Below are positions 34,638 to 43,264 of a stretch of DNA of 58,317 nt, piece by piece (the first letter of the stretch is position 1; every line of letters starts with the position of its first letter). The stretch spans positions 1 through 58,317 of the forward strand of contig JBJKPR010000043.1 of the NCBI GenBank assembly GCA_046706185.1. Reading direction: 5' to 3'. The notes under the pieces are model-generated. The model did no database searches and was not told the DNA's origin. It saw only the letters and a list, made by a program, of their open reading frames with translations. A program made the position numbers and the translations under genes. This DNA comes from JAJZXY01 sp046706185. Its GTDB lineage: Archaea > Thermoplasmatota > Thermoplasmata > Sysuiplasmatales > Sysuiplasmataceae.

Positions 34638-35213
34638 TCAGTGCATACGCCTTCTCAGTTCTTCAACAACCTCGTCATATGATATTTCAGAGTAGTGCAG
34701 GGCGAGAAGCATGTGAAAGTACATGTCTGCCGCTTCAGCAACTGCGTGTTTCCTGTCCCCCTCGGCCGCTGCAAGGATGAATTCGACCGTCTCCTCTCCC
34801 AGCTTCTTGTACGCTTCGTTTTTCCTGTCGAGGACTTCCACCACATGCGAGCCTGCAGGTCTGTCTCTCATCCTCTGCTCGAATACCTGGGCCAGGTGGT
34901 GCTGTATTGACGTGGCTGCCCCATTCCCCTTGCCATCCCTGCCGAAGCACCCTCTCGTGCCTTCGTGGCAGACAAGCCCTTTCCCCTCAACAACGACCCT
35001 TGCAAGCAGTGTGTCCCTGTCACAATCCTCTGACAGATCCACGACCCTTAACCTGTTGCCTGAAGTCTCCCCTTTCATCCATATCCTGCCCCTGCTCCTG
35101 CTCCAGAAGTGCAGGTAGCCTGTCTTGCCTGTCAGCTCGCGCGCTTCCCTGTTCGAATAGCCGAGCATAAGCACCTCTCCACTGATGCTGTCCTGTACAA
35201 TGACCGGTATCAG
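34638..35213 (-). CDS. hisIE: Bifunctional phosphoribosyl-AMP cyclohydrolase / phosphoribosyl-ATP pyrophosphatase
   Basis: Histidine synthesis steps 2 and 3 in one protein of about 191 residues. HisI part: GLIPVIVQDSISGEVLMLGYSN, WSRSRGRIWMKGETSGN, the acidic EDCDRD metal site and zinc ligands in CHEGTRGCF. HisE part: EVLDRKNEAYKKLGEETVEFILAA...EAADMYFHMLLAL. The reading frame requires initiation before GLIPV, yet no ATG, GTG or TTG is suitably placed. A CTG overlapping the hisF stop as CTGA, with GGAGGTG about 12 nt upstream, is the best start. Last gene of the his operon. Confidence 0.9.
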   Translation of the reverse strand: MIPVIVQDSISGEVLMLGYSNREARELTGKTGYLHFWSRSRGRIWMKGETSGNRLRVVDLSEDCDRDTLLARVVVEGKGLVCHEGTRGCFGRDGKGNGAATSIQHHLAQVFEQRMRDRPAGSHVVEVLDRKNEAYKKLGEETVEFILAAAEGDRKHAVAEAADMYFHMLLALHYSEISYDEVVEELRRRMH

Positions 35214-36001
35214 CCCTTCCGTGTTTCCACCTCCCCTGTCCTGAACCTGACGCGCTCTCCTGCCTGCCTCGCGGCCTTCTTTGCCTCGTCTATCGTGAAC
35301 GTCCCGTAATGGAAAACTGACGCGGCAAGGGCCGCGTCGGCACGGCCGTCCGAAAGCACCTCCGCTATGTGCTCCGGCCTGCCGCATCCTCCCGAGGCTA
35401 TGACAGGTATGGAAACTGCATCGGCGACCTGGCGCGTGATAATGCAGTCGTAGCCGGATGTTGTTCCGTCCCTGTCCCTGCTTGTCAGAAGTATCTCGCC
35501 CGCGCCGAGCTCCTCCACCCTCTTTGCCCAGCCGACTGCATCCATGCCCGTGTTGACTGTGCCTGAATTGGTATATACCTCATACATGCCGCTTGAACTG
35601 TTCCGGGCGACATCGATTGATGCAACAACACACTGCCTGCCGAACTCCTCGCTTGCCTGCCTTATCAACTCAGGCCTCTTCACGGCGGCCGTGTTTACAG
35701 ACACCTTGTCCGCTCCGCTGCAGAGAGCACTTGACATATCGCCAATGCTTCCAATGCCTCCGCCTGCCGTCAGCGGTATAAAGAGAGTAGAAGCAGTGTC
35801 CTCCAGTGTTGCGAGCATCATGCTCCTCGACTCGTTCGTGGCCGTAATGTCAAGCCACACGAGCTCGTCTGCGCCCTCATCCTCGTACTTGGCAGAGAGC
35901 TCGGATGGAATCCCGGCAAATCTCAGGTTTCCGAACTGGTTTCCCTTGACGACCTGGCCCTCCTTGATGTCAAGGCATGGGATGATCCTCTTAAGAGCCA
36001 T
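35210..36001 (-). CDS. hisF: Imidazole glycerol phosphate synthase, cyclase subunit
   Basis: HisF (263 residues), a TIM-barrel that uses ammonia delivered by HisH to make imidazole glycerol phosphate and AICAR. Catalytic Asp residues are in PCLDIKEGQVVKG near the N-terminus and in LTSRDRDGTTSGYD; the second phosphate site is VIASGGCG. Starts with an ATG whose first base overlaps the hisB stop (TGATG). Confidence 0.97.
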   Translation of the reverse strand: MALKRIIPCLDIKEGQVVKGNQFGNLRFAGIPSELSAKYEDEGADELVWLDITATNESRSMMLATLEDTASTLFIPLTAGGGIGSIGDMSSALCSGADKVSVNTAAVKRPELIRQASEEFGRQCVVASIDVARNSSSGMYEVYTNSGTVNTGMDAVGWAKRVEELGAGEILLTSRDRDGTTSGYDCIITRQVADAVSIPVIASGGCGRPEHIAEVLSDGRADAALAASVFHYGTFTIDEAKKAARQAGERVRFRTGEVETRKG

Positions 36002-36552
36002 CAGTCAACCTCCAGCTTCACGTTGCCCTTGGTGGATGCAAGTGCTTCCCGGACGGCCAGAGCCGAGCGAAGAGCCATCCCAAGGCCCTTGAAAACAGCC
36101 TCGACGACATGATGACCGTCCTCACCCCTGACCAGGACAACATGAAGGTTCATGGCTGCATTTGTTGCCAAACTCCTGAGAAAATGGCCGAAGGGCTCCA
36201 TCAGAGGATCCGACTTGTAGTAAGCCCTGCCAGAGAGGTCCACCGCCACCTCCACCAGCGCATCATCCATCGGAACGATACTGAAACCGAACCTCTCGAT
36301 CGGCTGGTCCGCAGCACACCTTTCAAGTGCCTTTCCCAGTGTGATCGCTATATCCTCTGAGAGATGATGGAGCATGTCCCCCGACGCGCTGAGTTCCATG
36401 TCCCATGATGCATACCTGACGAGTGTGTCCAGCATGTGCCTCAGCATCTCGTCTGTGAGGTTGCTGTCAAACTTGCCTGTCCCGTCGACACCAAGCAGAG
36501 CTGTTATTTCCGTCTCCTTGCTTTTCCTTGCCACCTTGTGAGTTCTCTTCAT
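36001..36552 (-). CDS. hisB: Imidazoleglycerol-phosphate dehydratase
   Basis: Monofunctional HisB (183 residues) that dehydrates imidazole glycerol phosphate. It has the two His-rich metal motifs, LHHLSEDIAITLGKAL and GHHVVEAVFKGLGMALR, and the C-terminal GNVKLE. The first motif is slightly unusual (HHLSED for the common HHTVED). The ATG at 36552 overlaps the hisA stop as ATGA; the longer frame to 36573 is not needed. Confidence 0.95.
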   Translation of the reverse strand: MKRTHKVARKSKETEITALLGVDGTGKFDSNLTDEMLRHMLDTLVRYASWDMELSASGDMLHHLSEDIAITLGKALERCAADQPIERFGFSIVPMDDALVEVAVDLSGRAYYKSDPLMEPFGHFLRSLATNAAMNLHVVLVRGEDGHHVVEAVFKGLGMALRSALAVREALASTKGNVKLEVD

Positions 36553-37307
36553 ACAGAACCACCTCCAGCGCATCGCGCACCATTACCGTTGTCGCCGAAT
36601 TCAGACAGAAGCCCGGAAAGGACGAGCCTGCCGTCATATAGCGCCCTGCCAATGATGACACCTTTTGCGCCGCATTCGGCCGCCTTTCTTATGTCATCCC
36701 GGGAAGCTATGCCGCCTGCAACGTAGACATCATGTCTCGACATGCTGCATATTGTTCCTAGTGTCTGGAAATCCGTTCCCGACACCCTTCCCTCCCTCGC
36801 AATATCTGTGAACACAATCGACTGAAGAGGACGGTTGTCCGAGCTCCGTATAGCACGCTCCGGGTTTGTGTCTGATGGTGTTTCCCACCCGTTGAGCATA
36901 ATTCTTCCTCCCCTGAGGTCAAGCGACAGTATTATTGAGCGGGGAAAGGAAGAACAGATGCTGTCGAACCATTTCTCGTCGTTAAGTGCCCTGGTCGAAA
37001 CGACCACTCCGGAAGCACCCGCCCCCAGAAGAGACGAGATTGTATCCCTGTCACGAATGCCTCCGCCTACCTGCAGCTTGGCACTGCTTTCACCGAGCAT
37101 TTCCATTATTGCCTTGAAATTCCCGTCTGAGGGGTCGCCGAATGCACCATCAAGGTTGACAACATGGATCCTGCGGGCCCCTGCCTCCTCCCACTTCCTC
37201 ATCACCTGCAGCGGATCTTCAGATTCGAAGGCAACGGAAGCACGATCTCCCCCTATGAGCTTGACGCACTTTCCAGCGAGCAGGTCTATAGATGGTATGA
37301 TGCGCAT
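36549..37307 (-). CDS. hisA: ProFAR isomerase
   Basis: HisA (252 residues), a TIM-barrel catalysing the Amadori rearrangement of ProFAR. Catalytic Asp near the N-terminus (IIPSIDLLAGKCVKL) and a second in FTDIAREGRVSG; phosphate-binding GGGIR and AGGIAS are present. The ATG at 37307 overlaps the hisH stop (TGATG); a GTG one codon earlier is also possible. Confidence 0.96.
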   Translation of the reverse strand: MRIIPSIDLLAGKCVKLIGGDRASVAFESEDPLQVMRKWEEAGARRIHVVNLDGAFGDPSDGNFKAIMEMLGESSAKLQVGGGIRDRDTISSLLGAGASGVVVSTRALNDEKWFDSICSSFPRSIILSLDLRGGRIMLNGWETPSDTNPERAIRSSDNRPLQSIVFTDIAREGRVSGTDFQTLGTICSMSRHDVYVAGGIASRDDIRKAAECGAKGVIIGRALYDGRLVLSGLLSEFGDNGNGARCAGGGSV

Positions 37308-37915
37308 CACATTTCACCCTCCGCATATGAAAGGAAATTGCGGAGCAATCTCAACCCGTTTGATGAGCTCTTCTCCGGATGAAACTGCACACCTGCAATC
37401 CTTCCGCTTCGGACGGCACAGGGGAAGAAGAACTCCTCCCCGTCCTTCGTTGATGAGGTGGTGACAGCCGAGATGAGAGACGTTTCTTCGGGCATTGCAT
37501 AGAACGAGTGAGTGAAGTAGAAACACTCGCCGTCCTGTATGCCGTCGAACAGTACGCTGTCGTTTGCCTCCACACCTGCCCAACCGACGTTTGGCACTTT
37601 TGCTGCCTCCAGCTTCAACACCCTCCCTGGCATGAGCGAAAGGCCGGGCAACGGTGATTCTTCGCTTGAGTCGAAAAGAATCTGCTCCCCAAGGCAGATG
37701 CCGAGTACGGCTTTTTCCCTCAGTACTTTCACGGCTGCAGTTCCTCCTGAGAACCATCTCATGCCGGAGCCAAATGAGCCGACACCGGGCAGTATTACAG
37801 TGTCGGCATCTTCGAGAGAGGCGGGGCGGACCGCTATCGACGGCAGGTACCCGCATTTCTCAACTGCCTTGCGTATGCTATGGATGTTACCCACGCCGTA
37901 GTTTGCAATCGCCAC
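37307..37915 (-). CDS. hisH: Imidazole glycerol phosphate synthase, glutaminase subunit
   Basis: Class I glutamine amidotransferase (202 residues) partner of HisF. The triad is visible: Cys in GICLGEQILF, His and Glu in GVQFHPEKS. The N-terminus VAIANYGVGNIHSIRKA is typical. I choose the GTG at 37915, three bases after the hisC stop; a CTG overlapping that stop is an alternative. Upstream codons in this frame lie inside hisC and are not family-like. Confidence 0.95.
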   Translation of the reverse strand: MAIANYGVGNIHSIRKAVEKCGYLPSIAVRPASLEDADTVILPGVGSFGSGMRWFSGGTAAVKVLREKAVLGICLGEQILFDSSEESPLPGLSLMPGRVLKLEAAKVPNVGWAGVEANDSVLFDGIQDGECFYFTHSFYAMPEETSLISAVTTSSTKDGEEFFFPCAVRSGRIAGVQFHPEKSSSNGLRLLRNFLSYAEGEM

Positions 37916-37917
37916 CT

Positions 37918-38997
37918 TCAGGTCGCATCCCCCATGATTTTGGCCATGCAAGACAGGAATGCGTCGTTTTCCGAAACGGTCCTTATCGTGACCCTGATGC
38001 ACCCCTCATACCCTGGCTGTTCTATTCTGCGTGTGAAGACGTTCATCCAGTTCAGGCACTGGAAGACCCTTTCCGCATCAGCGTCGCAGTCCATGAGGAC
38101 AAAGTTAGCCGCCGAATCAAAGATGTAAATACCAAGCCTTTCGAGTTCTTTCGACACCCTCGCTCTTTCGGCTGTAACCGCCGCTCTCACCGAGAGGATA
38201 TGTTCCTGGTCCCTGACTGCTGCAAGGGCGACCATCTGGCTGAAACCGCTGACGTTGTACGGAAGCCTGGCCCTGTCGAGCAAAGAGGCAACGGAGGGGG
38301 AGGAGATGGCGTATCCCACCCTGAAGCTTGCGAGGCCGTACGCCTTCGAGAAAGTCCTGATTATGATCAGGTTCTCGTTGTCCTTCACGAGACCGACTGC
38401 GCTTGTGCCTGCATACTCGGCATATGCTTCATCGACTACAACCACGCCGCTGAATTTGGAGAGGAACGACTCCAGCTTCCTCGCAGGAAAGAGGATTCCC
38501 GTGGGATTGTTCGGGTTTGAAATGAACACTATCCTTGCATCTTCAACAGACAGTCTGTCGATGGAAGGGGGCCTGCCGAGGCAGGTGCTCAGCACATCCG
38601 CGCCATTCAGCGATGCAATAAGGCTGTACATGCTGTAGGCGGGAACCGGAACAGAGACCTTTTCCCCCTTTTCGACGAACGTCCTGACAACGATATCTAT
38701 GAGCTCGTCCGCCCCGTTACCCACTACTATATTCTCTGGAGCAACCCCCTCGACACCTGCAATGGCTGCGCGAAGGTCCCTGCAGTACTGGTCCGGGTAA
38801 TCTGCACACGCGGCTGGTCCAATAAGCTCCTCTGGAGGAGAGCGGAGCATCCGGAGGACGTTTCCCGAGGGGCCAAATGGGCTGGTATTGTCGCTCAGGT
38901 TTATTCCTCCCAGGCCTGAAGTGTATGCTGCACGGTACGGCTCAGCAGCGGTTACACGAGCCGCTGCTGCTCTCTGCGATCTGCCACGTTCACTCAA
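37918..38997 (-). CDS. hisC: Histidinol-phosphate aminotransferase
   Basis: PLP-dependent fold-type I aminotransferase (359 residues). Motifs: NLSDNTSPFGPS at the N-terminus, VGNGADELID, SNPNNPTG, the Asp/Tyr pair VVDEAYAEY, and the PLP lysine in RTFSKAYGLASFRVGY. It converts imidazole acetol phosphate to histidinol phosphate. The start is a TTG overlapping the hisD stop as TTGA. Confidence 0.95.
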   Translation of the reverse strand: MSERGRSQRAAAARVTAAEPYRAAYTSGLGGINLSDNTSPFGPSGNVLRMLRSPPEELIGPAACADYPDQYCRDLRAAIAGVEGVAPENIVVGNGADELIDIVVRTFVEKGEKVSVPVPAYSMYSLIASLNGADVLSTCLGRPPSIDRLSVEDARIVFISNPNNPTGILFPARKLESFLSKFSGVVVVDEAYAEYAGTSAVGLVKDNENLIIIRTFSKAYGLASFRVGYAISSPSVASLLDRARLPYNVSGFSQMVALAAVRDQEHILSVRAAVTAERARVSKELERLGIYIFDSAANFVLMDCDADAERVFQCLNWMNVFTRRIEQPGYEGCIRVTIRTVSENDAFLSCMAKIMGDAT

Positions 38998-40298
38998 TCG
39001 TCAATGCCTCCCTTCGCGGACCTCAGCATCATGCTTGCAGCGTGCAGCCTCAGCCCTTCAGCCGCCGCTATCTCCATCCCCGGAATGGAGAGTTCTTCCG
39101 CACGGCTCTTTCCGATCCTCTGGAATTCTGTTGATTTCATGAAATCTCGGACACCAAGCGGCGAGGAGAACCTTGCGGTGCCCATTGTTGGGAGGACGTG
39201 ATTGCTGCCAGAAACGTAGTCGCCAAAGGCCACAGAAGAATACTTCCCTATGAAGACTGAGCCGGCGTTCCTCACCCTCCACGCAATCCTCTCCGCCTCT
39301 TTTCCGATGGCAAACAGGTGCTCTGGTGCATATGCCTCAGCGAACGTACGCATATCCTCCGGCTCCCTGACGATCACAGTTGTGAGTGCTCCCGGAAGAC
39401 TGCCGTCCACTCCTTCATCCCTGATTGCGCGCCTCACTGCTGCATCCACTGCATCTGCAAGCATACTGCTCTCCGTGCAGAGAACGGCGCTTGCCCCGGA
39501 GAGATGCTCCGCCTGGGCAAGCATCTCATATGCGATAAGGCGTTCCGTGCCTGCTGCGGTGGCATCGGCGACAACCAGGAGCTCTGTGGGACCTGGAAGC
39601 GATTCGATGCCCACGACACCCATGGAAGAAACTATTGCCTTCGCTGCCGTGACATATGCGTTTCCAGGTCCCACGATCTTGTCGACCCTCGGGATGGATT
39701 CTGTTCCAAAGGCAAGTGCGGCCACTCCCTGGGCCCCTCCCACTTTGAGTACCCGGTCAATGCCGGCTATCCTGCATGCGGCGGCAAAAGCGGGAAAGCT
39801 CCTGCTGCCTACGATCCCTGGCGGTGTGGCAACGGTTACACTGCCAACGCCTGCAATCATCGCAGGTATTGCCGCCATGAGTATTGTTGAAGGGTAAGGA
39901 TATCTGCCCCCCGGAACGTATATGCCGATACTGTTGAGCGGAGTGTACCTTCGCTCAAGTCTGTAACCCTTTCCGGACACAACTGTCTTTTCAGGCATGT
40001 CGTCTTCGTGAAATCTCCTTATGTTGCTTGCCGCCTTTTTCAGTGCAATTACAATGCCGCGGTCCGCGCTCGACGCTGCAGAACGCATGTCCTCAGCGTC
40101 GATGAACATAGAACCAAGGTCGTACCCGTCAAACCTCTTTGTGAATTCGACAATGGCACTGTCGCCCCTCGACAATACCTCCTCCACAATGCTTCTGGCC
40201 GACTCAAAAGTTGAACCATCGATACCCGTTTTGACCCGAAGTCGTGCGGCGGCATCGACTATGCTCCTCCCCGCCTTGCAGCTTATCCTGGCGCTCAT
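38994..40298 (-). CDS. hisD: Histidinol dehydrogenase
   Basis: HisD (434 residues), a zinc enzyme oxidising histidinol to histidine. Seen: YVPGGRYPYPSTILM, VDKIVGPGNAYVTAAK, the catalytic region YAPEHL and the SNHVLPTMGTARFSSPLGV segment. Full length. Its ATG overlaps the hisG stop as ATGA. Confidence 0.97.
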   Translation of the reverse strand: MSARISCKAGRSIVDAAARLRVKTGIDGSTFESARSIVEEVLSRGDSAIVEFTKRFDGYDLGSMFIDAEDMRSAASSADRGIVIALKKAASNIRRFHEDDMPEKTVVSGKGYRLERRYTPLNSIGIYVPGGRYPYPSTILMAAIPAMIAGVGSVTVATPPGIVGSRSFPAFAAACRIAGIDRVLKVGGAQGVAALAFGTESIPRVDKIVGPGNAYVTAAKAIVSSMGVVGIESLPGPTELLVVADATAAGTERLIAYEMLAQAEHLSGASAVLCTESSMLADAVDAAVRRAIRDEGVDGSLPGALTTVIVREPEDMRTFAEAYAPEHLFAIGKEAERIAWRVRNAGSVFIGKYSSVAFGDYVSGSNHVLPTMGTARFSSPLGVRDFMKSTEFQRIGKSRAEELSIPGMEIAAAEGLRLHAASMMLRSAKGGIDD

Positions 40299-41152
40299 GC
40301 AATGAACCTCTCGAGCGGTGAGACAACTATCCTGCTGCAGCCCGATTTCTTCAGCCCGGAGACGAATCTGTTGATATCGCTCTCGGCCACCACAGCCTGG
40401 AGCGAAAATGTTCCCTCGATCCCGATGATGCCTGTGACTGTGAACTCCTCGGCGCCGGCAAACTGCCTCTTGACAGTCTCAAGCGCAGCCTCGGGAACGT
40501 TGACAGTGAGATACCTGCGTTTCTTTGCGTCAAGGACGCTCCTGACAGTTGAGAGGAAGTCTTCCGCGATGCAGTTCTCCTCGGCGACTTTGGCTCTGCC
40601 AACAATTACTGCAGATGAGGTGAGCACCTCGGACACGACTTCAAGGCCGTTCGCCCTTAACGTGTTTCCCGTTTCAACTATGTCGGCGATCACGTCAGCT
40701 ATGCCTATGCGCGGAGCAACTTCGGTGTTTCCGCTTACAAGCACAGGCTCGATCTTCAGGCCAAGACCGGAAAAATACTGCTGTACGATCCTCGGGTACT
40801 TCGTCGCGACCCTCATCCCGTCCCGGAAATCAGTCTCACTTCCGTATGGTGAGCCCTCCGGAGCGGCGATGCAGAGTGAACATCTGCCAAAATCAAGCTC
40901 TATGAGCTCCCTGAGCGAGTCGCCTCCATATTCGGCGAGAATGTCCCTGCCTGTGATTCCCAGCGTCGCACTTCCGTTTCTTACAAGCTCCACGACGTCC
41001 CTTGCCCTTACAAACTGGAGCTGGCAGTTGCTGTTAGGAGAGTCAGCAACGAGTGTCCTGTCAAGACCAGCAGGAACGTCGATTCCTGCGCTTGTCAAGA
41101 GTCTTACAGACCCGTCCCGCAGTCTTCCCCTGCCCGGAACAGCTATCCTCAA
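40295..41152 (-). CDS. hisG: ATP phosphoribosyltransferase, long form
   Basis: HisG (285 residues), first committed step of histidine synthesis. The catalytic domain shows GRGRL, NGSATLGITGRDILAE and the PRPP-binding region DVIADIVETGNTLRANGL. The C-terminal third (VNVPEAALETVKRQF...TFSLQAVVAES) is the histidine-binding regulatory domain of the long form, so no HisZ is needed. The start is a TTG at 41152, placed about 24 nt after a TATA box, suggesting a leaderless operon transcript. Confidence 0.95.
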   Translation of the reverse strand: MRIAVPGRGRLRDGSVRLLTSAGIDVPAGLDRTLVADSPNSNCQLQFVRARDVVELVRNGSATLGITGRDILAEYGGDSLRELIELDFGRCSLCIAAPEGSPYGSETDFRDGMRVATKYPRIVQQYFSGLGLKIEPVLVSGNTEVAPRIGIADVIADIVETGNTLRANGLEVVSEVLTSSAVIVGRAKVAEENCIAEDFLSTVRSVLDAKKRRYLTVNVPEAALETVKRQFAGAEEFTVTGIIGIEGTFSLQAVVAESDINRFVSGLKKSGCSRIVVSPLERFIA

Positions 41153-41170
41153 TGAGTAGCATTCAGACAG

Positions 41171-41178
41171 GTAATATA
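41171..41178 (-). promoter_or_regulatory. TATA box of the his operon
   Basis: TATATTAC on the minus strand, centred about 23-24 nt before the TTG of hisG. The spacing implies that transcription begins at or next to the start codon and that no leader-peptide attenuator is present for histidine. Confidence 0.55.
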
Positions 41179-41388
41179 CCCCCTTCAGTCAGGAAAACAG
41201 TCCGCGACGCGCTGAAAAATGCCCTACTTCGGGTGAACGCAACCATACATGGGGTTGTTTACCATATACTTGAGCCTCTGAGCCGTGAAATCAGATGTCT
41301 GTTATAAGCCTTTCGATTCCGGGCCACCTCATCAGAAAGTACTGTGCAGCAACAGGAGATTCTAAAATGAGAAAAAGGGGGAAATAAT

Positions 41389-41422
41389 CCCACCGCAAGC
41401 TGTCGTCGGCCCATGCGGTGGG
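41389..41422 (-). terminator. Terminator-like hairpin after amt
   Basis: CCCACCGCA (41389-41397) and TGCGGTGGG (41414-41422) form a perfect 9-bp stem about 20 bases beyond the amt stop. On the minus strand it is followed by ATTATTTCCCCC and a T5 run. Confidence 0.6.
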
Positions 41423-41440
41423 CGGGGTGTTTTGATTGCC

Positions 41441-42895
41441 TCAGTCCGAACTGTTCACCTCGATGCCGGAGGGCGGATCCTTGACGTATGCAGTCACTGT
41501 CCCGTCTGTCTTGAGCAGACCGGATATCAGGTTCCTGTCCTCATCAGGAACAGTAAGGACAAGGTTCATGCCTGAGTGGACCAGATGCGACACAGCTTCC
41601 CTGTCCTCGCTGGATACGGAAAGCAGGAGCTTGATGCCCTTCTCGTATGCAGAGTGGTGGTCGATAGCAGAATATCCCCTCTCCCCGTGGTGCGCCAGGT
41701 CAAGCCCCATGTACTCGTGCTCTTCCGGGACCCTGACGCCCATTACGAGGTCAAGAACCTTCAGTATTGCAATTGTCATCACAAAGGAATACCCTGCCGA
41801 GCAGGCAATTGCAAGCATCTGTACGCCTACCTGAGAAGGGTTTCCGTAGAACAGCCCGTTTGCACCACCGGAGTTAACAAGTGTTGTGGCAAACAGCCCT
41901 GTGGCAAGAGCGCCCCAGGCACCGCCAACACCGTGGACACCGAAGGTGTCGAGCGTGTCGTCCACCTTTGTCTTGTTCCTCCACGCCACAGCATAGAAGC
42001 ATACGGCTCCTGCACCAATGCCGATCACCAGTGCACCCCAGATGTTGACAAACCCTGAAGCAGGTGTGATCGCCACCAGGCCAGCAACTGAGCCTGAGGC
42101 CGCGCCCAGCATGCTCGCCTTGCCCTTGTAGTGCCACGAAAGTCCGAGCCAGGTAAGAGCAGCCAGTGCCGCAGCGGTGTTTGTGACTATGAATGCGTTG
42201 ACAGCCAGTCCGTTTGCAGCAAGAGCCGATCCGGCGTTGAAGCCGAACCATCCGAACCAGAGAAAAGCTGCGCCAAGAAGCGTGAGCGTTGGCTCGGAGT
42301 GTTCTGGTCCGTCGTGCTTCACAAGCCTTGGGCCTATGAACATGGCGGCCGCAAGACCGGCCACACCTGAGTTGACATGTATCACCGTGCCTCCTGCAAA
42401 GTCAAGTGCCCCGAGCGCATGGAGCCATCCGTCGTAGGCCCATACCCAGTGTGCCACAGGGTCGTAGACAAGGAAGCTCCAGGCGGTTGTGAAAACAACA
42501 AAGGTTGAGAACTTCATCCTGCCCACAAAGGCACCGCTGACGAGCGCGGGTGTTATGATTGCAAACATTGCCTGGAAAATCATCAGAGTGCTGACGTTGA
42601 TGCCGTCAACCCCAGGATACATGGAAGTGTACCCCATGTTTGCCATCCCCATGTAATATGTTCCGCCTATGAAGCCTGAGAGGGGACCGACCGGGCCAGG
42701 CCCGAATGCAAGGGAGAAACCGAACAGGACCCACTGAACGCTCACAATCGCAAGGACAACGAATGACTGCCCGATCAGTGATAGTATGTTCTTCCGCCCC
42801 GCCATTCCTCCGTAAAAGAAGCCTAGCGCCGGTGTCATTATCATGACGAGAGCTGCTGAAGTCAGTACCCATGCGACGTCTCCTGTATCAATCAC
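41441..42895 (-). CDS. amt: Ammonium transporter with a long C-terminal extension
   Basis: Amt/Rh-family ammonium channel of 484 residues with about 11 membrane helices. Conserved segments: GFFYGGM, the twin pore histidines in TVIHVNSG and FGVHGVGG, and FGWFGFNAGSA. The last about 80 residues (after YEKGIKLLLSVSS) are soluble and longer than a normal tail, with a repeat-like pattern (LLLSVSSEDREAVSHLV / LVLTVPDEDRNLISGLL). No GlnK gene is adjacent. Start is a GTG at 42895 with a TATA box (CATATAAC, 42917-42924) 25-26 nt upstream: leaderless. Confidence 0.95.
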   Translation of the reverse strand: MIDTGDVAWVLTSAALVMIMTPALGFFYGGMAGRKNILSLIGQSFVVLAIVSVQWVLFGFSLAFGPGPVGPLSGFIGGTYYMGMANMGYTSMYPGVDGINVSTLMIFQAMFAIITPALVSGAFVGRMKFSTFVVFTTAWSFLVYDPVAHWVWAYDGWLHALGALDFAGGTVIHVNSGVAGLAAAMFIGPRLVKHDGPEHSEPTLTLLGAAFLWFGWFGFNAGSALAANGLAVNAFIVTNTAAALAALTWLGLSWHYKGKASMLGAASGSVAGLVAITPASGFVNIWGALVIGIGAGAVCFYAVAWRNKTKVDDTLDTFGVHGVGGAWGALATGLFATTLVNSGGANGLFYGNPSQVGVQMLAIACSAGYSFVMTIAILKVLDLVMGVRVPEEHEYMGLDLAHHGERGYSAIDHHSAYEKGIKLLLSVSSEDREAVSHLVHSGMNLVLTVPDEDRNLISGLLKTDGTVTAYVKDPPSGIEVNSSD

Positions 42896-43264
42896 TTTTC
42901 ATTGCCTCCGTTGCAGGTTATATGCTGTTTTTTGTCAAAAAGAGAAGCATTATTTTGAACTTGCTGTCGCTTTTCTCGTCGATCGATATCATGAAGCAAC
43001 AAAAACAGTATCAAATGACAGGAAATAATGTGTAATTTCAACCGAATGATGGTAAATTGTGCTTGAAATCTCACGGGAGGGCCTGTTTAGGCTATGAGTA
43101 ATAAATTTCTAACGAATGACAGTTAACGGCATCGAGCGGGCCGAATAACCTGCAGGACTCACCAGGAGACCTGATCCGTAGACAGCTGCAGAGCGGTTAT
43201 ATCATCGCTGTGCAGTCCAGACACTTCAGGAAAGAAAGAAGGGGAGGCACGACTCCCCAATCGG
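42896..43264. other. Intergenic region upstream of amt
   Basis: About 370 bases holding the amt TATA box (42917-42924) and the terminator of the DinB-like gene. Three loosely similar elements of the form CGAATGACAG/TGATGG followed by TAA occur near 43015, 43043 and 43115; I do not trust them as operators. No gene is seen. Confidence 0.4.
43241..43258 (-). terminator. Terminator of the DinB-like gene
   Basis: GGGGAG/CTCCCC stem with a 6-base loop six bases after the stop, followed on the minus strand by the T-rich TTCTTTCTTTCC. Confidence 0.6.

Noticed and set aside
42990..43130. Three loosely similar CGAATGAyrG elements upstream of amt
   Set aside because: The matches are short and degenerate and their spacing is irregular; they could be chance.
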